Part shown: piece by piece, positions 9,851 through 22,340 of the stretch | How positions within the stretch are numbered: the first letter of the stretch is position 1 | Layout: every line of letters begins with the position of its first letter | Source: Zeugodacus cucurbitae | Lineage: Eukaryota; Arthropoda; Insecta; Diptera; Tephritidae | Length of the DNA: 64,000 bases | Reading direction: 5' to 3' | Assembly: GCF_028554725.1 (NCBI RefSeq) | Contig: NC_071670.1 | Span: 33,536,001-33,600,000, forward strand | Made by a program: the position numbers and the translations under genes | Notes under the pieces: model-generated | What the model was told of the DNA's origin: nothing | What the model saw: the letters and a program-made list of their open reading frames with translations, nothing else | Database searches by the model: none

Positions 9851-11759
9851 TAATAACCTGACAACTGTTGTATGTAGTATATCAACACATATACTTCCGA
9901 AATTTTAATGTGATTATCCATTTCGACCGTTATTAATAATTGATTTAGCTTTGGTGATGGCATCAATTAGCGTCTGATTAAAAATTAAATCAAATAAATA
10001 TGAAATAAATGTCAAGAGTTGGACATTCACAAATTATGTCAAAACAAAACCCAAAAGCTATCAACACACACACAGCTACACTCTCATTTCCTGTTACCCC
10101 AGAGACGTCGCAACTAATTGCATTTGGTTTTGCCCCTCTGTGGTATAGCAAGCAATAAAAGGCTTTTGGATACATAAAACTGGTTTCATGTGTTTTTGTA
10201 TTCATATAATTGGATTATTGCAAATTGGTATCTTTAGGTTAATTAAAGAATAAAACTGTTTCATAATTATACAAATGTTTAAGATTTTATCACGATTCCT
10301 GAAAAAACCTCAGTGACTCAAAAAAGCACAAATCAATCTTTACAATGTGGAAGGATATTCAAATCGCGAGATCGGGCACAAAAGTGAAAAATCAGAAGCA
10401 GTCGTTAGCCATTAAAAAAATGTGAAAATTATGGTATGAAATACTCAACGGAGGGCAATGTAAAACTTAAAATTCGAAGATAAACCAAATTAAAAATCAA
10501 ACCACTAAAACATTTTTTGAACTGCACAAAAAATAAAAGATTTTTTTATTCATTTAGTTTTTAAAGAATTATATTATCATCAACTTATTCCCAAAATTAT
10601 AATATAAATTATAGCTATACATACAGAGGAAGACAAAAGTATTTTCTCATCGAACGTTTTCTACAAATTCCACACAAACAACCACAGATCGCCAATTGAT
10701 TATCAACATTACAATATACTTCGCATAATTATAGTGGAACCAAATTCAAACAAATATGAATAATTATGATTAATGTAGTGAATGAGATTCGTAATTGAAA
10801 TTTCTTTTTATAATTCTTAAACCTTTTCCAAAAAGGAAATAGTAAGTACATTTGACCTTCGAATATTTCATTAAATCGCAGCCGTTTTCATTAATCACAA
10901 AATTCCTTTGCTTTCTGTGGATTTCGCCCCTTAATTGGTTTTATACATTTCCAAGTCGCATGAATAATTGCATTTGTGCCACATAAAGCGACTCTTAACC
11001 GACCACTCGTATTTATAATGGTTACGTTTGCAGTTGGTTTGAGTATATTTGCGGGTTGCTGTAAATTCAGATGACATCTCTTACCCAAACAACAAATGCA
11101 GCGGCTGCTTTATGGCCTTCAAATTGTGTTTTCAAAATGCAAAACAGTATTACTTAAGAGAATTGGTTTTGAAATTAGTTAGATTAAAACAAGTGCTTCG
11201 GATCGAAATAATTTTACATATTAACATAAATAAATATTTGAGTTTGCAATGATATGTAGCATACTACTACAAGGGATTAAAGCTGTTCGAATAACGTCAA
11301 TATTATTGTCCAAACGTGATATGTATATGTATACCGCATACAATAAGTTGACATTCTTAACTAATATACAAATCATCTCCTTTGTTCTAATTATCTTCTT
11401 TGCTCGTCTAACAATTTTAAATCGGCCTATACCCTATCCACCCTGTTATATAACAAAATAGGTCCCAAATCGGAATTGTAAATAAATGCTTGTTGTATGC
11501 CGAAGTCATATTAAAATCACCGAATGTATTTCTGAGATTTTGTCTAGCCTTTTAACGGATTTGAAATGACGTGAATTAAACTTGTATTTCATTATTTTGA
11601 GTAGCTTTATCTTAGTTGGAACGTGCAACTTTTTGTGTTATCTTTAGAATGATATGAAGTTATGTACAATAACTGTATGTAAAAATGTAAAAGAGCCACT
11701 AAAAGCTTTCTAAAATATATATGGTAATAAGCCTTTACAAACAGCTATTCTTATATCGT
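9851..11759. other. Intronic DNA without recognised features
   Basis: Simple AT-rich sequence; open frames are short and have no coding character on either strand. Confidence 0.4.
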
Positions 11760-12103
11760 TTTTAAACAAGAGCTAATTGATCAATTAACCGGCCTCTGCT
11801 CGATAAAAAAGCTTATTAAGATCGTTTTACCATACAAAATTAAAGCTACACTTATTTTAAATTGAATTTTGAACTTGAAAATCAAATGATTCTTTGCGAC
11901 AAAGACGGACGATATACGTTCTTTGTCTGCGATTGGCTGAATTTTTTGATAAAAAAGCTACGGTAGATGTCGCTGCTAAAAGATATTAATCAGTTCATGA
12001 CACTTACCAAAGCAAAACCAAAAACGTATAACAGCTGATCGGTTATCGATCGGCTATCGTATCGGTTTGTTAATAAAAATTTTAATTGATCAATTTATTT
12101 GGA
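11760..12103. mobile_element. MITE-like element with TTGATCAATTA ends, copy 1
   Basis: Left end AACAAGAGCTAATTGATCAA, then the block ACCGGCCTCTGCTCGAT; right end near AATTTTAATTGATCAATTT. The same ends and internal blocks (GTAGATGTCGC, CTTTGTCTGCGATTGGCT, TTACCATACAAA) occur inverted at 36190-36579 and partly at 29347-29462. Ends are inverted repeats of about 25 bp built on ATTGATCAAT. No coding capacity. Confidence 0.65.
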
Positions 12104-12675
12104 TGCTCTTAAAACGCTATTAGAATCAGCTAATTTTGAATTTAGTAATAAATATAATAAAATTTCTCTCATTAGATGTTTTCAAAATAGAACCATTCTA
12201 ATACTCCTATATTTAATACATACTTATATTCGCATTACTTTTACTTAATTTCAACAGCCAATATATGAAAATTATTAGATCGAAATAATTGCACTCAAGT
12301 CTCCTTGATTGTGATTAATATGCATGAAATTGAATTATATTTGCGTCATAAATTCGCTTACCCCAACTCACTCTTCAAATCAGCTGATGCATAATGCAGT
12401 TAATGTGTTTGTAGTTTAACAAATACATTGGTAGTTTAAAACCAATTGACCTACTTTTGACTTAATTTGCTCTCAAGTGCTTCGATTATTTTCATGTTGG
12501 CGAATAAATATCAGCTACTCGTTTCAATTTCTTCCGAAATGAACAGTTGGTATGTATTTTCTTAACTTCCAAGAACTTAGAATTGAGAATATTCCATTTG
12601 TTTTTAAAGCATCCTGAGCAAACAAAAACAATCTTTAATCGGAGAAATATTTCTTATTCTCTTTTCTTTTTTAAA
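12104..12675. other. Intronic DNA without recognised features
   Basis: AT-rich; nothing supported on either strand. Confidence 0.4.
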
Positions 12676-13378
12676 AGGTAATGGTGTTTTGGGGGATGGT
12701 ACTCTATCACTTCGAACTGCGGAGGAATGGTTTCGACGATTCAGAGCGGGTGAAAACGACACCATGGATAAGCCAGCCGGCGGAAGACCTGTGACGGCGA
12801 ATACCGATCAAATCATCGAAAACATCGAGTTAGACCGGCATGTGGCATCTCGTGACTCCCAAACCATTTTAAACCATCTGCAGAAAGCTGGATACACAAA
12901 AAAGCATGATGTTTGGGTGCCGCATGATTTGACTCAAAAAAACCTTCTGCACCGAATCAACGACTGTGATGTGCTGCTGAAACGGAACGAACCCGATCCA
13001 TTTTTGAAGCGGACAATATCAAGCGAAAACGGCGTGGTCGAATCATCGACCAGAAGCGCCCAGAATTGGCTAACAGGAAGGGTACAGTGTTGCACCAGGA
13101 CAACGCCAGAACACACACTTCGTTGATGACTCGTAAGAAGCTGCGGAGGTGGGAGGTTTTATCGCATCCACCATATAGCTCGGACATAGCGCCAAGTAAT
13201 TACCACCTGTTTCTGTCCATGGCGAACGCCCTTGGTGCCGTAAAGTTGAACTCAAAAGAGGCTTGTGAAAAGTAGCTGTCCGATCCAAATAAGTAGAGGA
13301 GCTTTTACGAGGGGGTATTATGAAGTTGCCGTTTAGATGGAAACAGATTATCGAACGAAACGGCGGATATTTGAACTA
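12676..13378 (+). pseudogene. Mariner-family transposase relic
   Basis: Transposase-like frames: LGDGTLSLRTAEEWFRRF and DKPAGGRPVTA (helix-turn-helix linker and the GRP motif), then LHRINDCDVLLKRNEPDPFL, then in a shifted frame LHQDNARTHTSLMTRKKLRR (second catalytic Asp), HPPYSSDIAPSNYHLF (third Asp) and a C-terminal WKQIIERNGGYLN with stop near 13378. The N-terminal ~30 residues are missing. The segment that should hold the first catalytic Asp (family motif GDEKW) is deleted between DPFLKR and the basic KRKR stretch, and there are frameshifts and stops. It cannot encode an active transposase. Terminal repeats were not located. Confidence 0.85.
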
Positions 13379-15795
13379 AATCCGATGATTGTACCACATT
13401 TTATAAAGCACTGATTAAAGAGCAAAAAGCGGAATTCTTTAAAGTTCAAATCGTATAAATCGTATAAAGTATAAATCGCATAAAACAAGAACTCTCTATT
13501 GACCATAGATGACAATAAAACCTACGATACTTAGATACTTGACGCTAAAACTAGATTTCGATTTCCGATGTTTATTTTAGTACAACGAAAAAAATAAAGA
13601 TTTTTCATTAAAGCTTTCCGGTAATTTAAGTTTCTTCTTTAAAATGTTTGGAGTTGGTATAAGTTGCGGCAAAACTGATTAAAATAATTTCCGAAATTTG
13701 TTAAAGTTTACCTAAATATTGTGCTTGAATAAGTTCAGGGAACGTGGAAACACATAAATTAATATACTTATATATTCTTGCTATATATATTATACATACT
13801 TTTATATCTATGGAAACTTCTCTCACCGATTAAGTGTCGTAGTTGCATGCATTTTTATTTCTCCCTGTGATACTTATACATATATGCCTCGAATATAGAT
13901 AGAATGATAGTAATAATTGCATGAAGTCATTGCTTTCTCTTATTTTGCACTTTGAAATTATGATAAAAAGCAAATAATTGAAGAATGGAAATATGAAGAA
14001 ATCCAAAGCAATTTCGGCACTAAAGAAAACAATTTAATGTCATGAGATATTTGGAAAATAATTAAGGGTCGCATTTAAACATTTATTTATTTAAATTTAA
14101 TTTAACGTCACTACTCATAAAAGTATTATACAAAAACTATATGGAGAGGCATTAGCATCAGCAAATACTAACAAAATACAACAAAAACAAGAGAAACGAG
14201 AAAATGAACGCACTAAAAGTTCGTACTTTGCTATGCAAACAAATAGCAAATAAAATTCGACGCAAATGTTCGATATCAAAACAGCACAGCAAACTAGGTT
14301 GTAAGTAAGACAAAAAATGCTAAACTCAAATAACAAACTAGTTTGAATTTCGCTATAAATTGTTGCTTACAGTTTTCAAGCCTTACCTCTAAGTTAGTGT
14401 TTAAAAATTGTTTGTTCTATGGGTACGATTACGATTACGTGAACGATTACGTTTATTTGTTTACGTTAACGTTTAAGTTGTACGTTATTTTTTGTTTGTT
14501 ATTGTACACTTTTCAACTTTTCATTCTACACGTGTGTTTGTTTACAATTTTTTACTTGGTGGTTGTGACTTATTGGACTAAAAGTGGAGGAACCCTAAAT
14601 TGAAAGAACACATATTTAAATACAAATACATTAAAATCTTTACTATTAATTATACAATATTTATATAAATATTGCGTAAAAGAAAAGAATAAACATATAT
14701 TCATACTCAAATAGCAAAATAATGGTTCACATATATTTCCAGCTACAAAACACAAAAAAGAAGTTGAAGATTTACCCAAATATATTACAATGAATAAGAA
14801 AATGTATTGGAATGAAGTGACCTATTTCTCTTCTTCTCTTTATAAATAAAAAACACTTTAATAGTTCTTTAGGGAATAGTAGACGGACAACGTTTGAGTT
14901 CTATTCTCTCAAATACAAGGTTCTCAAAAAATAATTTTGTACTTACTTTCGATTTTCTAAATACCCTTCATTTTGAAGAAAACAATTGGTGACCATTTTA
15001 GAAATTAGAAATCTTTTTGACCCGAAATTATGCAATTTAAAATATGGTAACTTTCCTGAAACATAACTGTAAGTCTTGTTAAATATTTTACATTTCATAC
15101 CTATTTATATATTGTGTATTAAACCAAAAAAAGTCGGATGTCAATCCCTCTTAGCAATATCTCCCACAAAGATTTTTTAAAACCTCAGTCATAATATATC
15201 ATCTATGGACAAAGTTTTATTACAAAATTCAACAGTTGGCAACTCTTCTCAAAAATATGTTTCAACGTAAATTCAGCCGAGAAGCCCTTTTATATGATAA
15301 CTATATTGTTATTCGTTTATTTCTTTTCACTTGCGTTAATTGATAGAAAAAACAAGGGACAACATCTCTTTCAATTATATTCGTGTATAATGTTTCTTCA
15401 ACATCTAAGTATATCGAACATTCCAAAAACGATATAGAAATACAATCCATTGAAAAGTAATGACAGTTGAGCGAACAAGTAATAAAAGCTCTTTAGCTTT
15501 CACTAGCATATATTTCAATGCAACTCTGCTGTTGGTCTGCTAAAGCTTCTCGTTAGATATTAGTCATATTTCAATGGTTCAGCTTATTCATAAATTACTA
15601 AATTGTTTGTAAATGTTTTTGCCAGGAGGGCAGCGCTCAAAACTAGCGGGCAAAGAACTTTCGAATCGATGACGGCTACTGAAATTGGTCAACTGAACAG
15701 ACCAGAGTATTTCTACGACATATAGTGCCTTTATTCTCACGAACTATGGTATTAATAGGAACATAATTGGGACTATCAATATATCGTATATCATA
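13379..15795. other. Intronic DNA between mariner relic and Helitron
   Basis: AT-rich, no supported gene. 14100-14600 shows ACGTTTA/GATTACG-type short repeats (for example GTACGATTACGATTACG near 14422). No named element. Confidence 0.4.
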
Positions 15796-17905
15796 CTAGC
15801 TGACCCGGCGAACTTTGTACCGCCTAACAGTCAATGAATGTGGTGTTACAGATAAGCAGAACTTTATGATTTTTTGAAAGCAATACAATGAATACTTATA
15901 ATATTTATAGCGGCCCGGTACGTGCTTCGCTACGTTTAAAGTGAAATATTAAATCAAACTCATTTTTATAAAAAATATTTATTTAATTATTTGCTAGCTA
16001 TCCAAAACATTTGGATAAACAATATTTTTTGTTTTTCCATTTTGAGCATGAATAAACAAACGGCTGGGGGTACCGACTCTGGAACAGGCAACATAAAGTT
16101 GGCCATGTGAAAAACATGATTCCTCCAAATTCACACCACAAACGTTAAGTGTTTGCCCTTGAGCTTTGTTGATGGACATCGCAAATGATAAACGAACAGG
16201 ATATTGTAATCGTTTGAATTCAAATGGCATATCAGTTGGAATCATAGGGATACACGGTATTAAACAAACTTCTCCTTTTGATTTACCAGCTAAGATCGTA
16301 GCTTCAATCAAATTTGGCAATAAATTTTTCACTGCCAATCTGCTGCCATTACACAGTTTTGGTGGATTAATATTTCGCAATGATATAATCAAAGAACCCA
16401 CTTTCATATTCAATAAATGTGGTGGCATACCAGCCGGTTCTAATGAATTTAAAAATTCAGTTGGATAATTCATTGCCTCATCTTGATTCATAGCACTGTC
16501 AATTAATTTATATGTCGTGACTACGCCTGGGAGTTTTGCTTGAATTTGAAAATTAATGTCATTGATATGAATGTTCTTCGGTGCTAAAATGGCGCGTTCT
16601 CTCAACCAATCATGGTTTCTGTAATTCTGAAGAATATTTGGAAAAACACATTCAATCAATTCAGCTATCGATTTCGTAATTGTACAAAAATTGTTCAGTA
16701 CAGTGATCAATCCGTTGGTTCATTTTGTAGGTGAATACGCATATTAATGTTCAGTGTCAATTTTTGTACATATCTCCAAAGAACTGATGACTTCAAACAG
16801 GCATTAATTTCATCAGCAGGAGTTGACCGAGGAATGACAGGCAATGTTTGTCGAAAATCCCCTGACAGTAATATCAAAGCACCACCAAAAAGCTGTTGGT
16901 TACCACGTAAATCTTGCATTGTTCGATTAAATGCTTCTAGTAATTTTTTATTCGCCATTGTACACTCATCCCATAAAATAATTGACGTTAATCGCAGAAC
17001 TTTTGCCATAGCAGAATTTCTCGAAATATTGCAAGTTGGAGTTTCAATCACCTGTACATTCAATGGCAATTTTAATGCAGAGTGTGCTGCCCGACCACCT
17101 TCTAATAATGTAGCAGCAAGTGCCAATGCAATTTTCTGTTCCGATCGAATAGTGGCTAAAATCAGTGATATAACGAACGTTTTGCCTGTACCACCAGGTG
17201 CATCCAAGAAATATAACCCACCTGCATTATTGGAAATGGCTTGCATGATTTTGTCATAGACATGTTTTTGCTGAATATTCATTTTGGTTATATTCGATTG
17301 TACAAATAAACGCAAATCATTAGAATTGAATTCCTGCTCACGTTGCAATTCACGATCAAATAGATCATGCATGTCACGATTTGGTGCGGTCATACCCAAT
17401 TGTACTAATGTTTTATTTGCAATCCGTAGACACATATCTTCAGTAAATGATTAAACTATTATTGATGTATGTATGTTAATATGAAAACGTATAATCCGCT
17501 GGCTAAGTGGGATGAATCTGACCAAACAAATGGGTTTTTGGTGTGTTTTTTATAATAATTCCACCATACATTGAGCGCTTTTCAGCTTTCCAAGTAGGTA
17601 CGAGTTACATTTTCGCCGATATCTCGAGACCCTAGTCACGGAGCGGCATCAAAAATACTCTATACTATAGAAATCATCAACAGCTTCCATTTGCTACCCA
17701 TATTGTACTAACACATCCTAGGGTTACCCGGGTCCACGTTTTGGCCTATTTCTCGAGACCCTGGTATCCGATTCTTAAAATTTCAAAACACAAACCATCT
17801 ACTGAATAGTCCAAACAAAGCCTAAAAATTTGGTTTGGATTGGTGAGCCCGTTCTTGAGTTATAAAGTCACAACGAAAAATGGCATTCTTTTTTATATAT
17901 ATAGA
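15796..17905 (-). mobile_element. Truncated Helitron with both termini
   Basis: Read on the minus strand, the element begins TCTATATATATAAAAAAG (at 17905) and ends with a GGCG...CGCC hairpin followed by GGGTCAGCTAG (at 15796). These are the 5' TC and 3' hairpin-plus-CTAG ends of Helitrons; the flanks are A on the 5' side and T on the 3' side, as expected for insertion between A and T without target duplication. Only the helicase C-terminal half is present; the Rep endonuclease and the helicase N-terminus are absent, so it is an internally deleted, non-autonomous copy of 2.1 kb. Confidence 0.85.
15994..17435 (-). pseudogene. Helitron Pif1-like helicase, C-terminal part, frameshifted
   Basis: Two abutting frames. 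The upstream one (17435-16707) has Walker A DAPGGTGKTF, motif II IILWDECTM, motif LLSGDFRQTLPVIPRS and NMRIHLQ. It hits a stop and the downstream one (16710-15994) continues with CVFPNI, RERAILAPKN, GSLIISLRNINPPKLCNGSR, FAMSINKAQGQTLNVCGV and QLYVACSRVG, the Pif1 helicase C-terminal motifs ending at the element's 3' region. The junction combines a frameshift with loss of roughly 20-30 residues compared with the family, as judged from the motif spacing. Function in the family: unwinding during rolling-circle transposition. This copy cannot make a working protein. Confidence 0.85.
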
Positions 17906-18484
17906 TGTGATAAATGGTAAGAATCTTATTTAACCTACTCTCAAAAATGAAATTGTATGGAACGCTGATTTTGAAATGTTTTTATTTGTTAATTTTTTAG
18001 AAATGTTTTGTAAAATGCATAAAAATAATAACTTAATGTTTTTAAATAAAAGAAATTATAATTTTATGCTGGACTATATATTTAAATAGTTTATTATTTA
18101 TTTTGATTAGTAGTTTTGGTTTCCAATCCATTGCACTTGCTCCATAATTTCCACATATCCTAAATCACAAATACAAAATACGAAGACAACACCAATACAC
18201 GAGTATACGAGTACGAGTACGAGTAGTAGTAGTATTTATGCAAATACAAATAAAATTTGTTATTATAACAAAAATAAACATTTAGTGATTACAACAAATC
18301 TTATGCGGTAGTACAACTGAAAAATATACATAATATTTTTTGTAATATGCGCGAACTCTGCCAAACAGAAATTATTTTTATTTAGTTTTATGCGCTTTTT
18401 TCCATATTGGCTCATATTAAATTTGATACAAAAACAACAAGAATATATATAAACATAAACGGTAGTTATTGGTTGTGAACTCAC

Positions 18485-18568
18485 TGGAAGAGCCTCCGCC
18501 AGCGCCCGGTGGCGGATATGAGAACCAAAATTGATGTGCCAGTTTGGTGGGGGTGCCCAGGGGGCTAT
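18485..18568 (-). CDS. Upstream exon of the polyQ gene
   Basis: Acceptor CTTTTATTGCAG|AT and donor CTTCCA|GTGAGT enclose 84 nt. In the frame that leaves one nucleotide for the next exon, it reads SPLGTPTKLAHQFWFSYPPP then GAGGGSS. That single nucleotide plus the two at the start of the 8625-8722 exon gives an intact codon and the joined frame stays open through 264 residues and three junctions. The intron between them is 9.76 kb and carries a DINE fragment, a MITE, a mariner relic and a Helitron. An upstream exon must end with one nucleotide of a codon; the candidate at 41124-41163 does. Product unrecognised. Confidence 0.7.
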
Positions 18569-18636
18569 CTGCAATAAAAGAGGAAATTATGAGAATTTAT
18601 ATATAAAATAAAATAGATAATACTATATATAGATAT

Positions 18637-18915
18637 TAGGGTGGCCCTTATTTTCCAAAGTATTCCGATTCTCGATCGCACCCCCTGGAAATAAATAATA
18701 ATAGTGTGTCTTTGAAATATGGAAGTCTGAGACATAAAAATGGCAAAAATTCTTAATTTTTCAGGATTTCAAGCTCCTTGCGCAACCCCTAAACCTTTTT
18801 TGATTGACCTAAAACTTTGTATATACTAGTTTTTGGGCTATTCGCATATTTCTAGGAGGTGCGATCGAGAATCCAGAAACTTTTTTTATTCTCCATACAA
18901 CTAAGGGCCACCCTA
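18637..18915. mobile_element. hAT-type MITE with 8-bp target duplication
   Basis: A 279-bp element with perfect 14-bp terminal inverted repeats (TAGGGTGGCCCTTA / TAAGGGCCACCCTA) flanked on both sides by ATAGATAT (18629-18636 and 18916-18923). Subterminal blocks are also inverted (ATTCTCGATCGCACCCCCT against AGGAGGTGCGATCGAGAAT). 8-bp duplications point to hAT transposase mobilisation. The intact ends and duplication indicate a fairly young insertion. No coding capacity. Confidence 0.9.
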
Positions 18916-19530
18916 ATAGATATAGAAATGTAATAATTTATATAAATTATTTGATTTTTTTAATTCCTAAATTTGATTGGCTGTGCTGACCCAAAATCAG
19001 AGATAATCGCCTAAACCAACAGACAGTTGTTGTGACACTCAAAATTTAATAATTCGCAAACTCTATGCATCTGTAAGCATATTTGTTTCGATGCCATCTG
19101 CAGTGGCCAAAACAAATTCGAACAACAACAACACCTACACCAGTGATATTAAGCATTGACTATAAAATTCAAAGAATCGTCATCCGTCAAATTAAGTCAT
19201 GCCAAACAATCGTATAGAACCAATAGTTTTTTTTGTTGTCAGTTAAAATTCTTGGCCATTGGCAATTCGTGGCAGGCGTTCGCACACATTTGGACACTTG
19301 CCAAAATTCGGTTTTATGAGATTCTCAGTTTCACACCAGTCAAACAAAATAAAATAAACATGACGAGATGGAATGGGGACACGAGTGTCAGATCCAAGGG
19401 GGTTCTTGGACAGTTTGAACCCCCTTTTTATGTGCGACATATAGAAATTATTAGTAATAGTATAATAGTAGCTTAATAATTGTGAATTTTATTCTTTTAT
19501 TGCTACATAGGGATCATGTTTTATATATTT

Positions 19531-19690
19531 ACAGTGGAACTTAAGTAACTCGAACTTCTATAACTTGAAGATCTCCATAACCCGAACTCTTGAATTGGCA
19601 TTAGAAGTGAAATTTCATAAAAATGTCCTTCCATAAATCGAACTTTTCGACCAGAGCATGATACAAGTGCCTATAGAGGCACAATTTTAA
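19531..19690. mobile_element. Possible end of a pogo/Tc1-like transposon
   Basis: TTTACAGTGGAACTTAAGTA followed by ACTCGAACTTC, TAACCCGAACTC and TAAATCGAACTTTT resembles the repeated, CAGTG-starting ends of pogo/Tigger-like elements, with a TA in front. Only one end was found; the rest is lost or unrecognisable. Confidence 0.35.
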
Positions 19691-21111
19691 AAGAGGCAAA
19701 CAATAAATAACAATATTCATAAAATTATTTAATAGCGATCTGCCTTATTTATGGAATACTCGTAAAAGAAAGATAATATTATATCCATAAAATAAGTCTT
19801 TCCCAAAGATTCATCAGTTTATAGCTGCCTATACATAAGTACAAGCATCTGTAGCGTTCGACAGCGCTAAACGGTTACTAGTTACGGTACTCAATATACT
19901 TTCTGGTTGTGTGATTATTTTGTTTATTTTGCGCTGTCCCCTTACAGCACCGCCGGACTGCTTTCCTCAGAGAATTGCTCGGCAACGACAGTTTTATGTT
20001 GGCAGCCCAAGCGGCCGAGAGGTTGTGTGTATGTGCCAAAAACCACTGACTTGACACTTCTCCTTTCAGTGCACGCCCCCTTCGGTGCGAATAGCTGCCG
20101 TCAAGCAATTGCTGCTGTTGATTGAGCACTTATGGAATATTGGACCTTTGGTGTGCGACAGCGGTGCGTTGTTGACTGGCGAAAGCACATACATATGTAC
20201 ATCCGTTCATGCAAATTTACTTTTTTTAAATATAAGTTTATTTGTTTACGCCGTGAAGCGTAAAATGTATACTTATATGTTTTGTTTTTGTAAATAAACA
20301 CTTTATTTGTGAATATTTGACATTCTTGTGTGAATTAGCTTAAAAATACTATTTTTTTTGCAGTAATTTTATTCCACTAATTTTGGCAACTCATATACGT
20401 GACCTCTGCAGCGTTAATGAGACTATAATGTAGGTTAAGGTATCGTCAGTTAAAATACGGAAGCCTTCTTCTGTCCACATCTAATAGCTTAGTCCAGAGT
20501 ACCTTAGACTCCGAAGCATTAATGTGTTTACGTAAACAAACGTCAGCATTCCCTATTCAGAATATCATTCCTGTTCCATGATCTGGGGTCTGACTGAACA
20601 ACTGCGAAAATATCTCGAATTTAAGGTTGTATTTACTATACATTTATGCCACTCTTACAACGGTATTTCAATTTTTGTTAGCTTGGAACTTCTACTTCAA
20701 TTTCCATTGTCCATTTCTCAACAATGCTTTCATTTCTAGTGTGAGCATGATAAACATATAGTATTAAAGTAATTCAATTTAAAACACAATATTTCTATAG
20801 GCTTAGGCGCCATTTAATGATCCGCTCCGCCAGTGCTTAGCAACTCCTTATTTACAAATGTCAACAAGCCAAAATATTTCTTTCTTTTGTTTGCTAAATA
20901 AATGCCTTAATTAGAGAATATTACTCAAACAACTCAACGGTTTTATTTGACTTTATATCTCATCCTTTCCCCATTAAACGAAAATGCGTACATATTTTAA
21001 TGATTTTTATGTTTGTTTGTTTACTACATTTAGTGTCTTAATTATGCAGTTTTTTATTACAATAAAATTTATTTGTTTACAAACTATCTGTGGGTGATCG
21101 CAAATCGTGTT
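19691..21111. other. Intronic/intergenic DNA
   Basis: 19900-20180 is less AT-rich and opens in several frames on both strands (for example LNQQQQLLDGSYSHRRGRA on the minus strand), but no frame begins with ATG next to splice or promoter signals. No gene supported. Confidence 0.35.
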
Positions 21112-21360
21112 AATTAGGTGTTCGGCTGAAAAGTAACTGAGCAAATTTTCGTGTGTAAGCACTGACAACACTTTTAAAAAACATTTTCTACTGTAAGTTT
21201 TATTAACTGTTTCCTGATTATAGTTGTTTTTTTAATAAATTGTTAGACTTCGCATTTTCTAAACTGGTAGTAAAGCTCTGATTAAATCATTATTGAAGCG
21301 AAAACTTCAGGAAAATGTTTCATCTCAGTACAGAATTTATTATGACACCCTATATACTAT
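21112..21360. mobile_element. Possible mariner-type terminal fragment
   Basis: TTAGGTGTTCGGCTGAAAAG TAACTGAGCAAATTTT resembles mariner-family ends (TTAGG..GG...AAGTAA.TG). No second end or transposase found. Confidence 0.3.
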
Positions 21361-22003
21361 GGACCTCACTGAATTTTGTTGCGCAACACAATTTCGTTGC
21401 CTGCAATTCAAAATCTATTTTATCGTTTACTCTCAAACCTGAATGTTAAAATCGCACAACTTTGCTTTATGCTTCATATTAGGTTAGATATTGAAGATTC
21501 ATCTCACCTTGTTCATTCACCATCATTTGCGGTGTCTGCGTTTGCCGCAAAAGCTCATTATATGAATCGCACATTGTTAGAATATTTCACACTAACTTAT
21601 CTTTTTCTGGTTCATTCATGCGTTTGATTCCACTTTAATTTCAATTAGCTACTAATCACTATAATTTCAATATATTTGTTTACAAAATTTAATTATTGAA
21701 ATTTGCTTTTTGCCACTGGTTTCAGAAAGCTCCTGCACACTTTTCACATAACATCAAATCGATTCACACATAATAAACGCTTAATATTGGCAATATCCGC
21801 CGGCTGGCAACTGTGTTGCCATTTTTTGTCGAAATTTCCGAATGAAATCAAACAAATTAACACCAAAAGCAGCCGTAAAGTGAAATGCTAAAGAGCTTAT
21901 TTCTTAAATTAGCTTTTTAAAATAAACACAAATTTCACCGCATACACCGCCAGCCGTTAAATGGCAAACTGTCGTCAGTCGCTTTTGCAACTCAATAAAA
22001 TTT

Positions 22004-22340
22004 TTAAGTATTTTTCGTATTTGAAAATTTTTGGAAGAGCTGCGAGAAGCCCACATCAATTGCGAAGACGACGTTTCCTACGAAATTTTGTTTTCCGATT
22101 TTCCGTTTTGCTTTGCAGCCAAAAATACACACATTGGTACAGTGGCCGCAAGAAGTGTCGGCCCAAAGGTACGAGCAGTGCCGCGACGCCTTGCGTTTGG
22201 CTTCGCGCACCATTCGCCACCGCCAGTGTTCATTTACTGTTACTTTGTTTACTTTTCACATTTTTCGAGATATTAAAAGTCATAAATTCTCGCAATTGGC
22301 TGGCCATTGCAATGAGTGCCACTGACTGACGTCAAGGTTT
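22004..22340. promoter_or_regulatory. GC-richer block with CRE palindrome, possible promoter
   Basis: TGACGTCA (perfect CRE) at 22327-22334 sits at the edge of a 300-bp block with high G/C, open in four frames (for example, plus-strand QPKIHTLVQWPQEVSAQR, minus-strand MVREAKRKASRHCSY). A pyrimidine-rich acceptor (TTTTGCTTTGCAG) and a donor (AAG|GTACGA) enclose 22123-22177 on the plus strand approximately. The competing frames prevent a coding call. I interpret it as promoter/first-exon sequence or an old exon. Confidence 0.3.
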
